Assembly: GCA_003993805.1 (NCBI GenBank)
Contig: RSEF01000002.1
Span: forward strand, 158,933,787-158,997,786
Length of the DNA stretch: 64,000 nt
Source of the DNA: Himantopus leucocephalus
Lineage: Eukaryota > Chordata > Aves > Charadriiformes > Recurvirostridae
Reading direction: 5' to 3'
Shown: piece after piece, positions 1 to 11,400 of the stretch
Layout of the letters: every line of letters starts with the position of its first letter
Position numbering within the stretch: position 1 is the first letter of the stretch
Position numbers and translations under genes: made by a program
Notes under the pieces: model-generated
Databases searched by the model: none
Seen by the model: only the letters and a program-made list of their open reading frames with translations
Told to the model about the DNA's origin: nothing

Positions 1-593
1 AGGACACGCGTCCTCCTGGACGCCAAGGTGACGGAGCCAGCAACGCTGCAGGGAAGGTCAACAGTGCCATGGGCTGCACCAGGGAAAACCTTGCCAGCTG
101 CTTGAGGGGAGATCCTCCCTCTGCTCAGCGCTGGTGAGGCCACATCTGGAGCGCTGGATCCAGTGCTGGGCCCACCAGGACAAGATGGACACGGACTTAC
201 AGGAGTGGGTCCAGTGAAGGGCCACCAAGGTGCTGAAGGGACTGGAGCACCTGTCGTAGGAGAGGCTGAGAGAGGTGGGGCTGTTCAGCCTGGAGAAGAG
301 AAGGCTTGGGGGGGATCTCAGCAATGTGCGCAGATATCTGGTGAGAGGGTAAAGATGGATCCAGGCTCTCCCCAGTGCTGCCCAGTGACAAGAGGCAATG
401 GCCACAAATCAATAAATGAGAAATTCCATTTGAACGTAGGAAAACACTTCTCTTGTGTGTGAGGGGTTGAACACAGGAACAGATTGTGCCCAGAGAGACC
501 CCATCTGTGGAGATACTCAAACCTGACTAGACATGGTCCTGGGCAACCTGCTTTAGCTAACCCTTCTTGAGCAGAGGGGTTGGACTAGATAAT
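1..593 (+). mobile_element. CR1 LINE 3' end, plus orientation, entering from outside the window
   Basis: Decayed end of the CR1 pol region followed by the 3' UTR, in the typical order: a segment like GAGGCCACATCTGGAGCGCT, then GTTCAGCCTGGAGAAGAGAA, then GGTTGGACTAGATAATC at the tail. The recognisable CR1 sequence begins at base 1, so the element extends beyond the left edge. Many substitutions indicate an old copy. Confidence 0.9.
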
Positions 594-595
594 CA

Positions 596-757
596 TTGAA
601 TCACAGAATGGTTTAGGTTGGAAGGGACCTTGAAGATCATCTAGTTCCAACCCCCTGTCATAGGACACCTCCCCCCAGCCCAGGTTGCTCCGAGCCCCGT
701 CCAACCTGGCCTTGAANAGTGGTCCCATCCAACCTCAGCTGTTCTGTGATTCTGTGA
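596..757 (-). mobile_element. CR1 LINE 3' end, minus orientation
   Basis: Reads as the reverse complement of a CR1 tail, beginning ATCACAGAATGGTTTAGGTT and running to the segment complementary to the Leu/Glu-rich region before it. It meets the preceding plus-strand CR1 tail to tail. One ambiguous base (N) is at 717. Confidence 0.9.
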
Positions 758-1189
758 GCGCAGCCTGTCCTGTATTGGAGACGCCCTGCAGTAGCCGGTT
801 AATGAACTCGTCGTTGCTGAATGCAGCACAGCCAGTAGCAGGGAAATCCACTGGACAAACGGAGCTGTGGCGATGTTAAATCAAACCGTGAATTTAGGCA
901 GGTGAAACATGTTATAGAGCTAACTAGCTCATCAGGCAAATGAAGCAGTTGGTATATGAAGGAATTTCTCAGTTTGCAGAGGCGAGTGCAAACTTGTTCA
1001 GGAGAGTGATTTCTCAATCAAGCAGCTGTATGACGTTTCTCCACTGAATTCCCTCTCTACCCTATTTGCCCGACTTTGTGGATAAGTCTGTTGAACTAAG
1101 GGCAGCTATTTCACATCTTCTTGGTTTAACTGTTAAGAGTGACTAAGAAATTACTGAGTGGTTTGCTGAGTGGAGTGCTCTGATGAGAC
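758..1189. other. Intergenic stretch with no recognised feature
   Basis: Between the CR1 pair and the predicted NRBP2 transcript end I see no gene, splice-flanked exon or repeat. Short open frames here have no recognisable content. Confidence 0.5.
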
Positions 1190-1206
1190 AAGCTACTTTC
1201 AGTGGC

Positions 1207-1212
1207 TTTATT
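1207..1212 (-). terminator. Candidate NRBP2 poly(A) signal
   Basis: TTTATT on the plus strand is AATAAA on the minus strand, about 1.23 kb downstream of the NRBP2 stop codon at 2446. It is the first canonical hexamer I see after the stop. Cleavage would fall near 1185-1195. Transcript data would be needed to fix the end. Confidence 0.5.
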
Positions 1213-1232
1213 GATTTGTCAGTTTGTAAAGT

Positions 1233-1455
1233 TGGCACAGCATAGCACAGCTGGGAAATACAGCACAAGTTGGCAGCTCAGCATAGCATCCTAGCATGGC
1301 AAACCCAGCCCAGCGTGATACAATTGGTGCAACACCACAAAGCACGGGCAGCGTAACGCAGGCAGTACCACAGGCAGGACCTGGCACAGCGCAAAGCACC
1401 AGCACAGCGCAGCACGATACAGCTGGTTCCACACGGCACGACGTGAACAGCATGG
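1233..1455. repeat. Degenerate CAGCACAGC-type tandem repeat in the NRBP2 3' UTR
   Basis: The stretch is dominated by imperfect short units of the CAGCACAGCR kind, about 5 and 10 bp in period. Open frames seen here on the minus strand are low-complexity and not genes. It lies just upstream of the candidate poly(A) signal, so the NRBP2 mRNA would carry the complement, a UGCUG-rich tract. Confidence 0.65.
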
Positions 1456-2445
1456 AGTAGCACTGCATGGCTTTTGCGACACACATAATTCCTATTTGCA
1501 CTTTTCACCAACTGAACCTGACGTGCGCAGCAGCTAAGATGATCGCCCCTTTCTCCAGGCTAATGACTGAAGTTCCAAACACTACAGGAGAAACAGGGAA
1601 GAAAGAGACATCAGGGTTCTTCCCCTTAAGATGCCGTGAGATTTTTGGAAGGCCGTAAGACAAACTGGGGAATGACAAGGGTTCTGTTCAGCACCATGAG
1701 GTTTCTGCTGATCCACATGTTTGGATCCAGCTGGTGGGTTTGGATTTCTGGAATTTCTTCTCATGCCATATCAAGTCCAGCTCACAAAATCCTCTCTTCA
1801 GCTCACACCAAGATGTGCAATTCTAATTACAAGGCATCACAGTGGTTCATCTGTGCTGGGGAAACCTTAACGAAACAGGAGAAACTGGCTATAAAGAATG
1901 GAATGTGGCAAATCGGACACTGCACCAGAGCTTTCCAAGCCTGTTCCTCTCCTCGCTTCTGCAAGTATTACCAGCTGGCAAAGAGGAAAAAAATAGCTTT
2001 GGGACCTGGAGTGAAAAAAGCTTATCATTCCCAGAGGGAAATTTATCAGTTTGGGGGATTCTTGCAGCAGCTTTGCGTCTTCACAAACACCATCGGGAAG
2101 GGGCTGCAGGGGGTGCCACCCCGCTCCCCTACGCCTCTCAACTCCCTTTGGCGTGCTGCTTCAGGAGTGGGGACCAGAACACGTCCTCCTGCTTGGTCCC
2201 AGCTTCTCATGATGCACATGTAATTTCTTGTGTTTGCTGATTACTCCTCCACTTGCTGTTGCCTTTTCACACCACAGCTCAGGCACACACCTCTCATGGA
2301 CTGCAAAGGGTCAGTCGGGAGTGACTGCCCGGTCAGTCCTGCTGGAGGAAGTTCGGTCAGGAGCCCTGCGGTTTCTTCTAGTCTGGTGCACTTCCCGTCC
2401 CCCGTGTACAGGGGACCACTCTGTGCCAGACTGCAGTGAGGCGAC

Positions 2446-5400
2446 TCACAAGGGAGGAGACCGGTATTTGTGGAAGGCGTTTTCCAGGAAGTTAGCCAGC
2501 TTTTCACAGTCGTCCTAAAATAAAAGAAAAAACACACCAACAGATCAATTGGCTGCCTTGGACATCTCCTTCATTACATGATTCTGTCCCAAGCCACCAA
2601 TTTCACACCTGAGTTCTGATATGGGAAGAGAACAACTCGCAAGCACATCTGGAACACGCTACTAATAGTTATCGTATTTATGGAATAACGCCAAGTGGCC
2701 AATGAAGAATGGAGCCTTTTTGTGTCAGGTGCAATATAAAGGCAAAAGAGCATACAGTTCTTTGGAGCTTCCAATCTGAAGGAACTAACAGGTCCGGCTT
2801 CTTTTGTTTAGTTTAATTTCAACTTAATTAACTGACCACTGGATCTAAAGTTATTTTCTATGGCCATCTGTTTTATAATATCCTCACTGTGAACAAAAAT
2901 AAAAATTAATGTAACTTTTTGTTGGCCTGGCAACTATTTTGTACAGAAATCTCTTTTCTGACACATTCAGGAGTAGGTGGTTTGTAACGTAATAAGAATG
3001 TTTATTCCTTAAGAAATTACTGAAATACACAACGATATGTAAAGGATGCAAAACACCCCCAACCTTGTATCATAGAGGGGTTTTGGAATTGCCAGAAACA
3101 AAATTCTCACTCAAACAAAAAATGCAGAATCAGTTGTTTTCTTGTTGCTTAGAGGCACCCCTTTGTCACTACTGCTGCTAAATTACTAGTTTTAAGAAAA
3201 AACTTGGATTTTGAAGACAAGATTTGTACGGCATAGGTGGTATCTTTTGTTAGGCCAACCACTATAGTTGGAAAACCTGACGGGCATTTGGATACACAAG
3301 TCCTTCAGATCAGACACAAGCAGCATACTTCCAAGGTAAACACAGGCTGAGGACATTTGCTCAGAGTTTAACGTGGTATGAATCAGTTACACCATCTCAG
3401 AGAAAAGGTAGTTGGTACCTGTGGAGTAGAAAAGATGTTAGAAAGGGCAAGAGGTGTTAAAAGGAGGTTGTCTCCTAGGAGGAAGAAGGAGAAAGGTAAT
3501 TCATAGTCTGTGGAACACGGACCTGTGTAAGGTATACTCTACAGTATTAGGTTGCTGCAAATGCCACGTATTTTCCAGAGCACACGTGAAAGCACCCCAG
3601 GGTGTCAGTGCCAAGCTGCACCGTCACCATGCTCAGACAAAGAAAGAAAGGAAGTCCAAAAATACTTTTTTCCAGGTGTACTCACATAAATTTTTCACTC
3701 AGTGAGGCTGACCCCTTCCTTGGCTAAGGTCAGCATCCAGAATGATGAATTCTCCAAAACTTTGCCTACAGCCCCAGAATTCCTAACTTGTACAAAATAA
3801 AAATAAATATAGTTTTAATTCCCCCCACGCTGCCTTTCCTTGAGGCTATGCTGCTGAGCAGTCTGAATGACTGGGCTGCTCTGAATTCTTTCTTGGGACT
3901 GCCTGCAACCACCTAAGGGAGAGCCTGTGAGTGCGATGTCGGGGTTGGCCATCCCTTCTGGCAGGCACAAATCTGCAAAGTGGGTTAAGAGCAGCCGTCC
4001 AGGCAACATCAGCTGTCGGGGCAATTCCTCTGGGAAATGGGAGGCGGCCTCGACTTCCTTCCCTTGGCACTCCTCTGGTCCTCACACTGCAAGGCTGATG
4101 TAATTAACCCTGCCATCACAACACGACTTTCCCCTCAAAACAGCAACCTGGAGTAAGGAATGAGCAAAGTATGGAGAAAAAAAAAACCAACAGAAAAAGG
4201 CTGCATCGTCACTCATTGCAGTGGAGCGAGCAGGGCACAGGGGTGCAGGCTGGCCCCTGTGGCCGCTCTCTGGCTGCTACGTGGGCAACAGAGGAGCTGG
4301 TGCTCCTCTGAGGCATGAGGCGTCACACGGAGTTGGGGACCGCACTTGGCAGCATGGTGCGGGCACGACTGAGATGAGGAGGAGCGGCAGGAGGCTTACC
4401 TCGTGGATGAATCCATAATGCACCAGCTCTGTGGCCAAGTCCTTGGAGTTATCGGCTGCAGAGACAAGGAACTGTGAGAATGCAAAAGTTCAGACATCTC
4501 CTAGTTCCTCCTCCACCAGTGCCCCTATCCCAACCCCACCTGCATTATGTGCTTCACTATGCTCTAGGGGCACGTGCTGTGTACTTCTGGTGGGCTAAGG
4601 AATCGCTAAGCAATAACTGCTACGCAATCCTGGGGCAAACGGAGCAGAAAGGTGGGCAGTGAGTGGGAGCTGAACAAGGTACGGGGCAGGAATGAGCTCC
4701 AGTCCCAAATCGCACAAGCGAATAGTTTCAGCAATGTGTCGCTTGGAGAGTTTTTTTGCTTGTTTTGGCTCAGCGTGAAAAGCAGGCAGGCCACTACCTG
4801 TAGGCAGGAAAACAAGGAGCTGGTGAAGCAGCAACTCCCAAGTGTTAATTTCCAAGCTTTATGCTTTAGTTTTGGGTGGAAGGCAAAGGACTCCAGCTGC
4901 GTGGCCTCCAGAAGCCTCTGTGTTTTAGGTAGAAGCCTGCGGTGCTGGACCTACCCTGAGGAGAAGCACCCTTCCCCGGAGCCCCAGGGCTCCCTCAGAG
5001 CAGAGTCCACCTTCTCCTTTGAAACGGATTGCGGAGACTGCACCAGTGTTGGGAATGAGGGAAGAATTCACTAGTGTTACCCCAAGAATTGCACGCCACG
5101 TGTCCCAGGGTGAAATGGCCACTCCCTGGACCCTCAAAGTTCACTTTAGAGTGCGGTTACTACTGCATGCCACAGGCTATAAGCTCAGGGTCTGAGTGGA
5201 CAAGAACTGCTACCACACGGATATTCGGGTTTAGCCTGCTCTCCCAGGACAAGAAGGAAAGAAAAGCTGGCTGTAAATGCCATCTGTGTCTGACAGAACC
5301 TAAGCCTCAACCTGACCAGGACCACCAGGCAATACTTCTGCATTCACGCACAAAAATTTACTTGCAAGTAAACCTACTGGGCAGCAAGTCGTAGCTCAAC

Positions 5401-8400
5401 TGTCGATGCAATTTGTCCTCCAGGATCAGCAGAAGAGTAAGCTGCAGAAAGAAGAGAGCGCTCTTTACAAACACAAGTTTCTCCATAAGAGAGAAAGGTG
5501 CTGACTCTTCTATCAGCACTAGAAACTGCCAGCAGAGGTGAGCAGGGAGGATGCTCGTGACTGCTGAGATGCTGGGTGTCTTTGGCTGGGTAGTCTGAGT
5601 GTCTTAGGGGAATGTTCTCTCAACAGTTACAGCTAACCCGCAACTGTTAAACTAGAGAGAAGTGGAGTTAAAAGATGTCCAGACAAAGATGTCAAGGTCC
5701 TCCTGTCCTGCAGCCAGAGGCGGCTCGTGACATTGTTCTTCTTCGGGCTTCTTTTAGGATAAAGGGACAAGAGTAAGTCCTTTGGGTACTGCAGCAAACT
5801 AGCTGAGACCAAACTTTGTCCCAGTCAGATGCCAGAGATGGGTACAGAGAGCAGGTCTTGCCCCAGTGCCTCATGCAGAATAGGAGCTGAATACTTACGT
5901 GCCACTGGGTCTTGTCTTCATTCAGCTCCATGTTACATTGCATTTGCACCACCTAGAAGAGGCCAAAATCACCATCAGCTTGGACACAGTCCCTCTGGCT
6001 CCCACAGGCCTGTTTGACTTCTGCTCTCCAAGCATGACTCTCAAATTCCTACTAAACCCCTTAATTCCAGCTGCCAACCTGACCTTCTCCTTCTTCCCAC
6101 ATTCCTAGGAATTGTCCAGGTGGAGCAGCTGAGGGTTAATTTAGTCCAGTATCCAGCTGCGCACCGTGGCTATCGTCGGCTGGTTGAGGGGGGAAAGGGA
6201 GCCCTGCTCAAGGTGCTGTTCTGGGAAAACTTTACAACCAGGATGGATTCTTATTCTCCATTTGCCAGGGGTAGGCTTCCCCCTAAAACTCTGCCCAAAC
6301 TCTTGGTGACATTTTAATATTGTACTCGTTCATGTCCTTATGGGATGTCCAATCCTTAAATCAGACAAAAGAGCAAAACCAAAATCTTGAATATTATTAA
6401 AATGACATATGGATTTTCTTCTGGAAACCCCACATTGCAATGCAGAACATCCAAATGTGTTAGAGAAATATGGCACTTTGTTATCAAGTTCCTGTGAAGG
6501 AACTGGGTCAGCTTCAAACCTCCATGTGTCAGCTTCAGGTTCTCATGAAAATGGTTCCCACCAGAAGGCGTGTTGTCTGGGCCAAGGAAAGCCAGAGTGA
6601 GCATGCAGTTGGTCAGCCCGAAAGACAGGAAACCCAGTGAGGAATCGACATCCCTGTTCCACGCAGAGTTTAACAGGGTTTCATTTATATTCCTCGATTT
6701 CAGGCTTATGCTCAGAAGTGAGTTATATACGTGTTCCCTCCTCTGACCCAGCACCCCTCTACTACAGCTCCTCCCGAGAACAAACATCCCTGGGCATTTA
6801 GCTCTCCCAGTCAGGAAACTTGCTGTCCTCTGCCCTTTACCATCTCCAGACCAGCCATTTCTCCAGGAAGAGCTGACAGTGTGACTATACGCCCGAGGTG
6901 TGTGCTCTTCCCTTACACACTGTCTGGCCCTGTGCTTCTTTATACGCTGAACCGTGCAGCACCTTGCAGACATCATCAAAGACAAGGCTGATGACATTTG
7001 AGTGCATCATTGTCACCTGCTCCCCACCTCTCTCTCCCTGATGCCTGTGATCAAAGAATCATTTAAGTGGGAAGGAACATCAGGAGGTCTCTAGTCCAAG
7101 CCCCTGCTCAAAACAAGACAAACAGTGAATTCAGACTGCTAAAAGCTCTGCCCAACTGGGTTTTGAAAACCTCCAAGGAGATCCCATAACCTCTCTCAGC
7201 CCCTGGCCCACTGTTTAACCATCCTCGCCATGAAAAAAATTCCTTGGATCCATCCAGCATCCATATTCTGGTGCCTCCCAGGATAGACAGAGTCTGCATT
7301 ATAGCTACGCTCATTTGGGACTTGCAGGTTTGTCCAGCTGCAAAATCTGTAGAAACTCAGTGCCTCTGAGATTACTAGTCCTTTGTCAAATTGGGTAAAA
7401 ACTACTTGGTTGAACACATTGGTCAGACAGACAATGCGCTTGCAGAACTTACCTTGGAGCTCTAGGTGAAAAAGCAGCATATAACAAATGCAGAGAGGGG
7501 AAAAGACATAACTGCGTAGGTTTACATTTACATTCCTCTAACGTATCCGATTCATCACCACAGCACTCTCACTAAAAATAAGCACTGAGCAATATGAATA
7601 AAGCATAAGTTAAGTGCACTGAGAGCTGATTCTCAGACAGATACAAAGAAACCACTGCAGATGTGCTTTTTGAAGGAAGGCATTTCACAGGATCTTGCTG
7701 GAATAAGAATTACGTTTAGCCCTACACAGTATTTTTAACATTAATTCAATGCAAGTATGAAATTGCATTCATATCACCCATAGCAATACAAAGACAGTGC
7801 CGTAGGTGATTAGTGGTGAATGACTAGAAGTGTCATTACAGGGAAATACCTGCACAGGGAAATACCAGGTACAAAATGGGTTTTTAAGAGAGGTGCACAC
7901 AGCCTGATGAGTTCCTCTGACTGCTGTCAATGATGGACACCGTTCAGGAGACAGAAGCTGTTGTAAGAAGTGCTGTGCCTGAGCTATGCCCTGATGATGG
8001 TGGCCAACAACCTTGTCTCCCCATATGCATGTCAGCAAAGGACAAGTGCCAACTCCTGTCCCTGTCCTGTTCCTGGGAAGGAGTAATCCCTGGCAAGGAG
8101 ACACAAGCTGGGGCTGCCTGGCTGGCAGGAAAGCTTTACTGGCTCTGCTGGAAAGACTCTGGGGTCACAGTGGGCAGCAGGCAGGACACGAGCTGCAACG
8201 TGCCCTGGCAGCAAGGAAGGCCAACAGCATCCTGGGGCGCAGCCAGGACACTAAGGGAAGCAATTATTCCCCTCTACTCAGCACTTGTTAAACTACATCC
8301 AGGTACTGCATCTAATTTTGGGCCCCCAAAACAAGAAGGACTGATAAACTGGAGCAAGTTCAATGGAGAGCCATCAAAATGATCCTGGGCTGGAGGGCTT

Positions 8401-11400
8401 GCCCTCTGAGAATAGGCTGAGGGAACGGGGCCTGTTCAGCCTGGAGAAGGGAAGGCTCTGGGGTGACGCAATAGCAGCCTGCCTGTACCCATGAGGGGGT
8501 TACGCCACAGCGCTGAACTGCTCTGTCTGGCGAGGGATTACACTGTGGGTTTGGAAGGCTTCACTTCTGCTCAAACACCCTCGTGCTGTGTGGGTCCTTC
8601 CCTGCCCAGCACCCCTTCCACTCCCCTCAGGGCTCCATAAAACCACTTGCAGTGACCTTCCTGCCCGTGACTTCAGCGTCAGGGCATGCGGTGTTGCCTG
8701 TGCAGTGCCAGGCAGAACCAAGACAGCTCAGCTGGCATCTCAGCATGCCGCTGCAGTGTCGGAATCAAACCATGATGGGATTTCAAACCTACACACCAGC
8801 AATGAGGCACAGAACATGCCGTGCCGCAGAGCTGCCTGTGGATGTGTGAGGAGGGAAGGCAGAGCCAAAGAATCAGAGGCAATGGGGCTGCTCCAGGAGG
8901 TCTCGGGTGAAATGGACCTCACTAGCTCTGGGCAAAGGGACTGCCGCAGTCCTGGGGCAGCCAATGCAACGAGGAGGACAGCTCTCACCTGGGCTGGAGT
9001 TCAGTGCTAAAGGGGAGGCGTTCCTGCAGCAGGGTGTCAGGAATGGGGACTGTCCCCTATTCCCAGTGGAGAATCTGTCCCCGCCCTGGATCTGGCCTTA
9101 CCTTCCTGGTCTCCACGTCAAAGGGCTCTGGGGTGGGAGTCTTGGCTTTCTGAGGGTCCTCCTGGGGCTGGGAGAGTACACGTGGGAGGGCGTGGGGTCT
9201 GGAAACGGCGAAGTTCATCAGGGGATAGATCCCATTCCTGGTACAGACACAGAGGGAGGACAAACAGCTCAGCCCTGTCCTCTTACAGCCCTGGCAAAGG
9301 TCAGCTGTGGAGGGCCATGGCCCAGACCAGGGATCTGCAGCCGTGGCAGGCAGCAGGGTGAGGAGGTGGCAGGCCACAGAGCTCCCCTTGCCCCGGCACC
9401 GCAGCCCAGGTCTGCTCGCCCTGGGTGGTACCACAGAGGGGGTGGCACAGGACCGAGTGCTGCTGTGCGCAGGGGACGCTCTGCGTGAGCTGCAGCAGTC
9501 CCCTGACCCTGGCTCCACGTCGCCCAGGGAGCTGAGGGCAGAGAGACGCAGGGGACCAGAGCTGGGTGGACACATTGCCGGTCAGCCGTCACCACCTTCA
9601 ACCCACCTAACATCTTCTAAGAATTTGTCGAGTTCAAGGAACGAGACCTCCGAGTACCTGGGAGAGAATCAGGACAGGAAGATTACAGGGAGAAGCAGGA
9701 CAGAAGAACAGTGCAAAGGACTACTACGCCATGACACTGGGATCGCCAGGCTGGACGCAAGTCCTGGGCTCATGGCTACGAAATCTCCCCCCCTAATCCT
9801 CACCTCCACTGTGCTCCAGGCCGACCCTCTCTCCGGATCTCTGCCATCACCATGTTCAAGTCCAGTTCCTTTATCTTCTCCTCCACCACATTCTCTGGCA
9901 TCAGATCTAGGGCAAATGCAGAAAGGGGCTGTTGGCTGGCATGTCCTGTAACGTGGACTCTGCAGCACAGGCCCCAGGGAAGGTCTACGTGTCACTGCCT
10001 TTCTCTCTGGGCTCCTGCACACCCCCAGCTCTGCTGGGGCAGCAATACAAGCTCAAATGGGGCAGGGTGGTCTCATGGTTACTCACACTGGTTGTTGATA
10101 AAGCAGTGTGCTGCCAGCAGCTTGAGGGAATGGACCTCAAAGAGCACCCGGTGGAAGAGCAGGTTATTCGCTGTTGGTCGCTTGTCTGGGTTGAGGGTCA
10201 AGCACGACAGAATGAACTCCTGAGGGTCAAAGAAAAGGCATAAACTGGAGGCAAAGCAGGACATTCCCCTGCTTCATCCCCACCACCACCGGCCCCAGCT
10301 CCCTCTCACACTTGCATTTCCCAGGAAGCAGATTTGAGCGTTGGTTTCCACCAGCAGACATCCCCAGGGCAGGGCGGGCAGTGGACAGAACACCCCAAGC
10401 TCTGGGCGGGCAGAGTGATGCTGGGTACCCACCAACAGCCGGGCCACAGGACCTCTACTCCCTGCTTGCTCTCACCCAGGGAGGAGGCTGCCATGCAAGC
10501 CCAGCAAAGGGCTGTACGGAGAAGAGGCAGCGGTGTGTCCCAGCAGCCCAAGCCAGGATCAGCTCTGGGAGCAGCAGCCCACCAGGAACAATAGTGGGAG
10601 ACTAGAGAAAGGGCAGAGCTAGCGGGAGGGATTCCTGACAGTGGCGGGATGGGAGGGATGCATCTGCCTACTTCTGCTCACTGATGGCAGAAAAGCAAGA
10701 TCCCTTTGCCTCTTCTGCACGCTCCCGTCTGGGGCCCATCCTCTTTAACTGCTCTGCGCAGTTTCTGTACTGGTATCTGGCTACGGCTATTCCGAACAGG
10801 TGCAAGGACCAAAAAATGATCAGAAGGAAGATGCCAGGGTGGGCACCCACACAGCCTAAACCCTGTGAATCAGCTCCCCAAAGACCACCAGAGGTGAACA
10901 GTGATGCTGTCTGCCTCTGAGGCTGAAGGCTCAACAGAAGAAACTCTCTCTGGGACACCATGCAAACAAGGGGGCTATTGCATCAAAGGGGGTAGGATTT
11001 GCTTTGAGATGCCTGGGGGAATTCTGAGATCAAACAAGAGAATTTGGGGAGTGTACAAACTGATTACAGGATGTTTTGGAGGTTGGCCAAAGGAAGAGTA
11101 AGGGTGGGCCAGGGAGGAAAATGGAGGGGGATGAAAGGGACCAGTGGCCAGTAAGTGCTCTGCTGGTCCATGCACTTGTCTGGCTGAGCCCCGCATCTGC
11201 CCACCTCAGTCTATGCTGTCTTCTTATTGAAGTCTATTCCTATTTACAGTGTAAGTTTGCTCTCTATTCCCTGTGAGTGCACATGGTCCTCTGGTGAACG
11301 TCAAGCTGGATTAGCTGGTAAGTGAGATGAAAGGTTGGGGAGGGGGTGTAGATACCAGACAGACCACCGGTCTGGTCGATAACAGGGAGACCCATGGGAC

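Noticed and set aside
1636..2223. 195-codon plus-strand open frame
   Set aside because: It lies antisense inside the NRBP2 3' UTR, has no recognisable domain and no splice or promoter context.
7930..8382. 150-codon plus-strand open frame
   Set aside because: Its second half is a decayed CR1 element and the start has no homology I recognise.
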